Shown one piece after another: positions 57,410 to 64,000 of a stretch of DNA of 64,000 nucleotides. This DNA comes from Temnopleurus reevesii. Lineage: Eukaryota > Echinodermata > Echinoidea > Temnopleuroida > Temnopleuridae. Under the pieces are notes generated by a model. It was not told where the DNA came from. It saw nothing but the letters and a program-made list of their open reading frames with translations, and did no database searches. Numbering within the stretch: the first letter of the stretch is position 1; the number at the start of each line of letters is the position of its first letter. The stretch spans positions 71,329 through 135,328 of the forward strand of contig BQKZ01000059.1 in assembly GCA_036244855.1 (NCBI GenBank). Reading direction: 5' to 3'. A program made the position numbers and the translations under genes.

Positions 57410-57744
57410 AGCTTTTGCATTGTATAAATCGGTTAGCCCTGGTGGTTTCAAATAGTTACTGGTTCCATATATGAAGTACGATAGTTCGATATGAAGGCTC
57501 GGCCATGCGCTAATGGCCAACTTACGTCCAACATAGATATTTACAGAGGACACACTTCGCCGATACCAAATTTGTTCGTAGGCGCAAAGAAGCTCCAGCC
57601 AAGCGTGTCACTGCCAGTTTCCGCGCATAAGGATCTTAAGAAAATAATTTACGTCGGGCACAATTATATGGACTATTTACGCTATGTGACTCCTGTATTA
57701 GTCATATCATTTGAAATTAAGAGTATTACTCTTATCATCATTTA

Positions 57745-60450
57745 CATTATCGTATGGTATCACTGATATCACTAATCCTCACATGACGAGATCACATGTT
57801 GAGGAAATCATGCAAGTCATGCACATACAACACATACGGTATTGATCGAGAACATTAAGAATATTAATGTTTTTGCGGATTGTTTTCCTAATCCTATACT
57901 GACGCAAAATGTGGAAACAAAACCTGTATTTACCCAGGTCTAAACCGATTGAAACTTAATATACCAAAAAATAATGACGTTGATGTTTTCTTCGTAGCAC
58001 ATTTTTGTTCATTCAATGAAAAAAAATACTAAACTTCATCTTCAATATATTCATTTCAAATCGAAGTGTGCGAGTAAGCCTATACATCTCGTCATCAGAT
58101 GGATTTCGATAATACCATCTTGAAAGGGAAAGCGAGTTATAATTCCATAATTCAGGTTTACAGGTTTATAAGCTTTACACCATTGTTAAGCTTATAATGA
58201 TCCCACATTTGTTTTGATTATGAAATCACAAAATGTACACTGCGCATATATGGGGGGAACTTTACAGATAAAAAGTTACAGAACAATTTTTTTACAGTTC
58301 ACAACCAACATCGCATGCAGAAAGCATGCAAGCAACTTTCAACTTTTGTGACCTTTAGTTTGTCATGCTGTGCATTCAAGAGTCACATCCTAATTACAAA
58401 TGGAATATGGATGTAAAGGGATCATCTAAAAATCAAGAATGGTTAGAAGAGGATCATTACCATGATTACTCAGCCCCTCTACTTTTCACCGACCATGCCG
58501 ATCAGGCTACCTGTCAGATTGAAACACCAAACTAAACCGTAAACCGTACACTGTCATTTCTGAGTACAATGACCCAGGACTTCCAGACGTCCTGGCAGAC
58601 AATCTATTCTATCTATTTAAGCAATCAAACCATGAACCTGCGATCATGATCAAGCCAACGTAACTTTTGAAGAAAAGGAAAGAGAGCTAGATGTACAGTA
58701 CTAGGAATCAATACATAATTAGGAAGTGGGGAAAATCCGAAATAAGACACAGGAAAATGAGATAAAGATAAATACTGACAGAAGGAATCGGACGAAAAAG
58801 GCATTCTCATTGGTAGAAAAATGAAGCCTGTAGCAGTGAAGCGAGTGTCTTTATCAAGGATTTAACACATCCGGTGGTACTGGCTGGTTTTGATGCCCCT
58901 CTCACGACGAGCCCTGACAAGCAACCCCTCCCCCGAAAAAAAAAAAGGGGGGGGGGGGGCTCCATCCCTTCTACCAAGAATATGCGCATGGGGATAAAAA
59001 GAACATGTGCAATTAAAATGTAACGTGAGATTTGTGAAAAATATTGCGTCATTCGGGAAGAATGAGTCATACAGATACAGGACTTACCTAAAATTATAAA
59101 GATTGGAAATGCATCAAACAGTATAATAGGGAGTGCAAAGTCAAAGTATTATATTCTAATTTGGCTTGAAATACATCACTGAAAGTTCAATAATACCACA
59201 ATCATGACAACACAAAATACCGGTACCTTGTATCAGCCAGTGCATTGTCATGCGTGTAAAAAAATCATTCATATGCGGATCGAGGGGCCAAAATAAACTT
59301 TTCCACGATCATGCAATGATGTGGCACAGAATATACTCCTCTCATTCCTTTTGGACTTGATGTCTCTTGGCCCTTTTGATACGGGTGGGGGAGAAAGTGC
59401 TTTTTAAAATGACTTTAGGTTATACAAATCCCAACTGGTTACAAAAGTTCTTCTATAACGTTGAAAATCTTGCAGGATATCATAACGGATAATACACATC
59501 AACCTAACACACGCATTCAATTATATAAGTACAGATATTGTAACTTATTGAAGTTAAAGATGCCCACTAGTTTTTTTTTTTGTACGCAATGTTTTGTTCA
59601 ACAACTCCTAATTCTCATAATAATTTCGTTGCTGGATATCAGCAGCGCCCTCGGATACTGTTTTTTTCTTCATTTACTTTTACGTTTTTCGTTTTTCATC
59701 ATTAAAATTTCGAATTACTTACTTATTGAGTTAATATCGGTTGAAGCATTTATGAAGAATGATATTCAATGATAATGCACCGATAATTTCATATTGCATA
59801 TTATGTTATTTTCATCCATGATGATATCATTAATTTCTGCTCAATAATTACAATGAGTGAATTATTGGCCATGAAATAAGCTATGTAACATCAAGGTCGG
59901 TCAACGCACCACAGATCAATGCCATGATGATATCAGAATTATCAAAAATGTGATACATGATGTAAAAAGCTGAATAATCTGTGACGTCTATAACCAACCT
60001 TGCTTATGGCACATACATAATTTTGGAACCCGATTTATACTCTATTGACCTAAAAATAGGACGAAATGAAAATGAAAAAAAAACAACAAAAACGAGTACA
60101 ACAGATAAATAAACATAAATTCATTAGATATAAATTAATGTAATATAAGAATAAATGACACTCGAATGCATTATTCACAGTTGTAAGAGTGAATTCGGCA
60201 ATAATTTTTCCGAAATGGGCACATGTCAAATTATCATTGAGCAATTATCTAGACCAGATTTTTGCGATTCATTAACATTTTATTACGGACTATATACAAG
60301 GTTGAATTGTATGTGTGTCAGCTATCTAATTTCTTTGAAAAAAAATACAGAGAAAACTGATTACTGTACAATGAAAAAGCCATTTTGGTTTTGTTTTGCA
60401 ATGTCACTGTCGTTGTAAACGCTGTACTTCGATGAAAAATGGGAGGGGAG
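57745..60450. other. Intergenic DNA upstream of FBP, nothing recognised
   Basis: AT-rich, with an A/G homopolymer run at 58938-58959 (poly-A then poly-G). No exon, repeat family or RNA gene was recognised. Confidence 0.5.
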
Positions 60451-60451
60451 T

Positions 60452-60481
60452 GGGCGTGGTTCATTAATTATGCAGACGTCA
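60452..60481 (+). promoter_or_regulatory. Candidate FBP promoter elements (GC box and CRE-like site)
   Basis: GGGCGTGG (60452-60459) fits an Sp1/KLF GC box, and GACGTCA (60475-60481) is a partial CRE. They lie 210-240 bases upstream of the FBP ATG in a stretch with no obvious TATA box. This is consensus matching only. Confidence 0.35.
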
Positions 60482-60693
60482 TGCTCTTGAAAGTACTTCC
60501 GTATTCAAATGGTAAATCAACGCAGCGTGTGTTTACGTGGTCGTTTTCCAACAGGTGTCTGGGAATAGAAGCCTGAGCTGAGCGCTGTTCAAAATCGAGC
60601 AAAATTATACATTTTGTGCTCTCCATATCCAAAAAGAGCTTTACATCGAATATCTACAACTAACGGGAGCATTTGAGGAACTTTTAAAGCAAG

Positions 60694-60884
60694 ATGAGCG
60701 ACACAAAATCATGTGTGATGCCCACCACAGTGGACACTGATTTCATGACCCTGACTCGGTTCATGATTGAAGAGCAGTCCCGGTGTGAGGGGGCTACGGG
60801 CGAGATGACACAGCTACTCAACGCTATATCTACCGCAGTCAAAGCTATCTCATCGAACGTTCGGAAAGCTGGTATTTCTCGACT
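60694..60884 (+). CDS. Fructose-1,6-bisphosphatase, exon 1 (residues 1-64)
   Basis: FBPase is a cytosolic, Mg-dependent enzyme that hydrolyses fructose-1,6-bisphosphate to fructose-6-phosphate, a control step of gluconeogenesis. This exon encodes the N-terminus with [12 protein letters not shown] and [20 protein letters not shown], closely matching animal FBP1. The Thr35-Gly36-Glu37-Met38-Thr39 loop corresponds to the AMP allosteric site of the vertebrate enzyme, so AMP inhibition is probably retained. The ATG has A at -3 (CAAGATGAG). The donor CT|GTAAGT at 60884/60885 leaves phase 2, and the frame resumes at 62201 to give RLYGIAGG. The nearest gene, the Ig receptor, is divergent and 5.8 kb away. 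Confidence 0.96.
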
Positions 60885-62200
60885 GTAAGTTGGTATGGTA
60901 AACTTTTCATTAGGAACGCGTAAAATTGTATCCCTCGGCTGTCATAAATGTACTGATCACGTATCAAATACGAAGTAAGATATTCTGCATCAATTAGAAA
61001 CTGAAACATTGTCTGATCACAAATTGTGAAACGTCGTAGGAGAGCTGACAAGATATTCTATTATTGAAATTTTTATATATCTGTAGGCCTATAGGTGCAA
61101 AAGAAGTATGAAGCTGAGTGATATCATTAGCAATTAGTAGGCAAATTAATTGAGAGTCGATTTTGTGGTTTCCCTGCTAGCTGAATACACACATTCCTTT
61201 AGGCTTTATACACAATGCTCTCATGGAGGTGGATCGAGGTCCCCCATCTCATTCAGGGAAGAAAGTGATGCTGCGTGAAGTTAAAGTGTAAACTAAACCA
61301 CGATTTAGCGAAGAAAACATTGTCAAAGCAATGAAATCTATAATATATAGATTACAAAACAGAGAATTGCAAAATGAGATATACCAATCAAAGGAATTGT
61401 AAAGAGAAGCTTAGTGCATGAAAATTGAAAAAATGAATGTAAAAAAAGAGAAAATGTTCAATGAAAGTTTTAATCTAGCTCAAATCGATGTTATCATCGA
61501 GTGATATTATGCAATATTTTGGGAACAGGCCTACATTGCCCAGTGTAGATTACCATCATCAAAATTAGTAAAGCACATATACCAGTAAATGATAGTTTTC
61601 AAATGCTAAAATGTTCATGATATAGAATTATTAACTGTCTACTTCCTTGTTTGAATTTGAAAGAAAGTTAGAAGCAAAGAATGGAAGTTAAAACTCAGGA
61701 AGTGGAAAATTAATATTGATCAGGATAATGGTGTAGAAAAGGAAAATGTTTTAAGTGGGAAAGGTTTAGATTTCATGAGAGATCAGTTAATTTCTCTTGT
61801 TTGCTCAGCTTCAGTTCAAGTGTTGAACACTTGCTTTTGCCGGTCTGTTTTGATAATGAAAAAAGTTTGAGAAGCTTGATAGGAGTACAAAAGCATTTAA
61901 AAAAAGTTGTTTTTTTCCGCATGGTTTCCTCGCCTTTTATACGATGCGGCACAAAATCAGTGGGTTTTCATTTAGATTCCAGGGATGCCTTTCATACAGC
62001 TACGTGTGACTCTATGCACGATTGGTGACCATATCGTACACTCAATGATAACCCGTACGATGCTGAGTTAAAACCATAGAAAAGATCACCAGTCATGCAA
62101 CAAGTTGTGCATTTGCATAAGTACTTTATCTAACACAACCCTGTTTACCATGTATTGTAGGCAATCTTATGACTCTTTCTCTCATTATTTTCCGTCTCAG
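60885..62200 (+). other. FBP intron 1 (1316 bp)
   Basis: GTAAGT donor; the acceptor is TTTCCGTCTCAG at 62189-62200. It contains a decayed family B MITE at 61975-62143. The rest is AT-rich and featureless. Confidence 0.9.
61975..62143. mobile_element. MITE family B, copy 7 (in FBP intron 1)
   Basis: TTTCATACAGCTACGTGTGACTCTATGCACGATTGGTGACC on the left has ATCACCAGTCATGC and TTAT..AACACAACCCTG on the right as its inverse. The central CACTCAATGATAACCCGT matches copy 3. The ends are diverged. Confidence 0.65.
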
Positions 62201-62456
62201 GTATGGTATAGCTGGTGGGTCCAAAGTAACAGGAGACGAGCAGAAGAAACTGGACATCATCTCCAATGACGTCTTCATCAGTCAACTCATGAACTCCTTC
62301 ACGACCTGTGCCATGGTGTCGGAAGAGAATGAGAAGGTCATCGAGGTTGAGACGGACAGGAGAGGAAAGTACATTGTGACCTTTGACCCTCTTGATGGGT
62401 CATCGAACATCGACTGCTTGGTATCCATCGGCACAATCTTTGGAATCTGGAAGAAG
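62201..62456 (+). CDS. Fructose-1,6-bisphosphatase, exon 2 (residues 64-149)
   Basis: Continues with [20 protein letters not shown]. It holds the core of the catalytic site: Glu105-Glu106 in VSEENEK and Asp126-Pro-Leu-Asp129-Gly-Ser-Ser-Asn, the metal-binding FDPLDGSSN signature of FBPases. Lys120-Tyr121 just before it correspond to residues that contact AMP in vertebrate FBP1. No substitution of a key residue is seen. The exon ends TGGAAGAAG|GTGAGG, phase 0. An in-frame stop follows soon after in the intron, which confirms the donor. Confidence 0.97.
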
Positions 62457-63028
62457 GTGAGGAAGGAAGCTTGACTGCAAGAGAATTTTAGTTTGATGAC
62501 AAAGTCGGCCATTGTGGATGACAATAAAATGAAAGATCTGTTCTTTAGACCCCCAAAACAATTTAGAGGAATGGTATATTCAAGTATTGTACTTTCTGGT
62601 TCAGAAATTGATGCCTCACCTATTTATGAATCCTTCAATCCCCAACAGATTGATTGTTTCCTTAATAGTCTGTAGAAATGGCAAAAAATATTTAATGGGT
62701 AATTACTCTTACCTTTGCTTGAAATGTTGCTAAATGCCAGAAGAGACTAGGAGACTAATTTCTCACATAAATCTACTAACAGATAGGAGAAGGGATCCTT
62801 TTGCTTGTGGAGTACTAACCATCTACTATATGTCACCAAATCTGTAGACAGATCAAACGACATGAAGCCATTGCTGTATAGGCTTGTAACCTATTCTTTA
62901 TTTGCTAATTTTCAGTATATCAAATAGCATAATATTTCCCTAATTGCAACTGTAATTATAATCAGTTTCATTCTAATAACATTTGCCCAAAAACCTATTT
63001 CAATGTGTTTATCTTTTGTCATTTGTAG
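62457..63028 (+). other. FBP intron 2 (572 bp)
   Basis: GTGAGG donor; the TTTTGTCATTTGTAG acceptor ends at 63028. No repeat or other feature recognised. Confidence 0.9.
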
Positions 63029-63175
63029 GATGGGGATGCAAAAGGTGAAGTAACGTCTGAAGATGTCCTCCAACCAGGATCCAGCATGGTTGCCGCTGGA
63101 TACGCCCTGTATGGTAGTGCTACAATGATTGTTCTCAGCACTGGGTGTGGTGTAAATGGCTTTCAGCTCGATCCA
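63029..63175 (+). CDS. Fructose-1,6-bisphosphatase, exon 3 (residues 150-198)
   Basis: Encodes [20 protein letters not shown], then [19 protein letters not shown] and [21 protein letters not shown] is strongly conserved in animal FBPases and forms part of the sugar-phosphatase fold near the active site. The stretch before LQPG is a variable loop, slightly more acidic here. Donor CCA|GTAAGT at 63175/63176, phase 0. Confidence 0.97.
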
Positions 63176-63968
63176 GTAAGTAAAATATATCACTACTAGT
63201 CGAGTTAATGAAATGATGCAGGTGATTAAGTGGTAGTGACGTATACTAAAAAAACAATCAAGTCACAGATCAGGTGCAAATATTCACTCTTGTATGAAGC
63301 ATCGTAAAAACCAACAACAACAACAACAATTGCGTTGAGATTTAGCACAGAATTTTTTCTGATCATGATTTCGTTTCAGGGTTTGAACAGAGTGAGCTGC
63401 TTTTGCCCACGTAAAGTGGTAACTTTTATGTCGTTGGTATGAAATTTTGCACTAAATTTGCAAGATTTCAATGGCTAAATTGGAATTGTCACTAATTCTG
63501 CAAGCGAGTAGGTAGAAGTAGCTGTCTCTACTTCTGCAATGATCATTAAGAATTTTGTGATCAGCACTGTCTGTTAATAGAATTATATTTAATTGTGATA
63601 TTGTTACGAAGTTGAAGAGGAAGAAGATAGTGTTATGAGAATAGAAATGGTACTGGCTCTGATGATTTTTATGTTTAATTAGAGAATTTGATAGGCCAAT
63701 ATAAGAGTGTTGTGGGTTCAATTGAATACCCCTATTAACAAGGAGGGGTCTTCTTGACCTAAACTAAAAGTGTTTGTTTGATCCCCAAAACAATATTAAT
63801 GAGGACATCAGAATTATTGTGTGGTTCTTTTTCTTCCTTATATTATTTACAAAAAATTGTTCCATATATTCAAATTTTGACCACCCTTACATCTAAGTTA
63901 CCATCCTGAATGCTAATGATGATAATGAATTGTCTCAATTTATTCCCCTTTCAACCCACTACTTATAG
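63176..63968 (+). other. FBP intron 3 (793 bp)
   Basis: GTAAGT donor; the CCCACTACTTATAG acceptor ends at 63968. It contains a short CAA repeat near 63310-63328 and nothing else recognised. Confidence 0.9.
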
Positions 63969-64000
63969 GCCATCGGAGAGTTTGTATTGACTGACCGGCT
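63969..64000 (+). CDS. Fructose-1,6-bisphosphatase, exon 4 (partial, cut by window end)
   Basis: Reads AIGEFVLTDR, matching the segment directly after LDP in animal FBPases. About 208 of an expected ~335-340 residues are inside the window; the substrate-binding Tyr/Lys region and the C-terminus lie beyond it. Confidence 0.93.

Larger units (their letters stand above)
56077..57743. repeat. Imperfect ~0.8-kb tandem duplication
   Basis: Unit 1 (56077-56899) and unit 2 (about 56945-57743) share the same order. Each has a (GT)n tract, TGTTCTGAAGATG, two AGAAAGGTT..CACCAGTGCTAA words, TAAGTACGCAGTTGGGGT, a family D MITE, ATGGCCAACTTACG, CCAAGCGTG.CACTGCCAG, and GACTCCTGTA..TAG.CATATCATTTGAAATTAAGAGTAT. 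Substitutions and small indels separate them. A CCAAGCGTGCCACTGCCA segment is further doubled inside unit 1 (56690-56770). Confidence 0.88.

Noticed and set aside
1..64000. CRISPR arrays, bacterial operons, prophage or other prokaryotic systems
   Set aside because: The repeats are eukaryotic transposons and microsatellites, genes have introns, and no spaced short-repeat array is present.

Overview
This is eukaryotic genomic DNA from a draft assembly: introns with GT..AG borders, AT-rich non-coding DNA, a 664-base run of N and two isolated N. The repeat content (tRNA-derived SINE with a CATTATTATT-type tail, many short palindromic foldback elements) and the protein families suggest an invertebrate deuterostome, most likely an echinoderm such as a sea urchin. 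No rRNA, functional tRNA, CRISPR array, operon or prokaryotic feature is visible.

Three protein-coding genes can be supported. (1) A rhodopsin-class GPCR on the + strand in three coding exons (12843-13385, 42320-42515, 43273-43823; 429 aa). It resembles the GnRH/AKH/corazonin receptor superfamily; a 28.9 kb first coding intron fills nearly half of the window. It carries Asp-His-Cys where the DRY/DRC motif is expected. (2) An intronless gene on the - strand (53112-54926, 604 aa) for a single-pass membrane receptor: signal peptide, three Ig-like domains, TM helix and a long cytoplasmic tail with three ITIM-type tyrosine motifs and an SH3-ligand-like motif. It has its own TATA box and poly(A) signal. 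(3) The first four exons of fructose-1,6-bisphosphatase on the + strand (60694 to the window end), cut by the window edge.

Layout: 1-12.8 kb is gene-free, with a decayed non-LTR retrotransposon fragment, MITEs, a SINE and microsatellites. 12.8-43.8 kb is the GPCR and its repeat-filled intron. 43.8-53.1 kb is intergenic, between the convergent GPCR and Ig-receptor genes, and holds several inverted-repeat elements, trinucleotide-rich DNA and the assembly gap. 53.1-55.1 kb is the Ig receptor with its promoter. 55.1-60.4 kb is intergenic between divergent genes and contains an imperfect ~0.8 kb tandem duplication. 60.4-64 kb is the FBP promoter and exons.

The three genes have no evident shared pathway: a peptide-hormone-type receptor, a putative inhibitory immune or adhesion receptor, and a gluconeogenic enzyme. 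The most notable material is the ITIM-bearing Ig receptor, the GPCR with an altered G-protein-coupling motif and a possible alternative C-terminal exon, and several families of short foldback DNA elements present in multiple copies. All family assignments were made by reading the sequence, without database searches.
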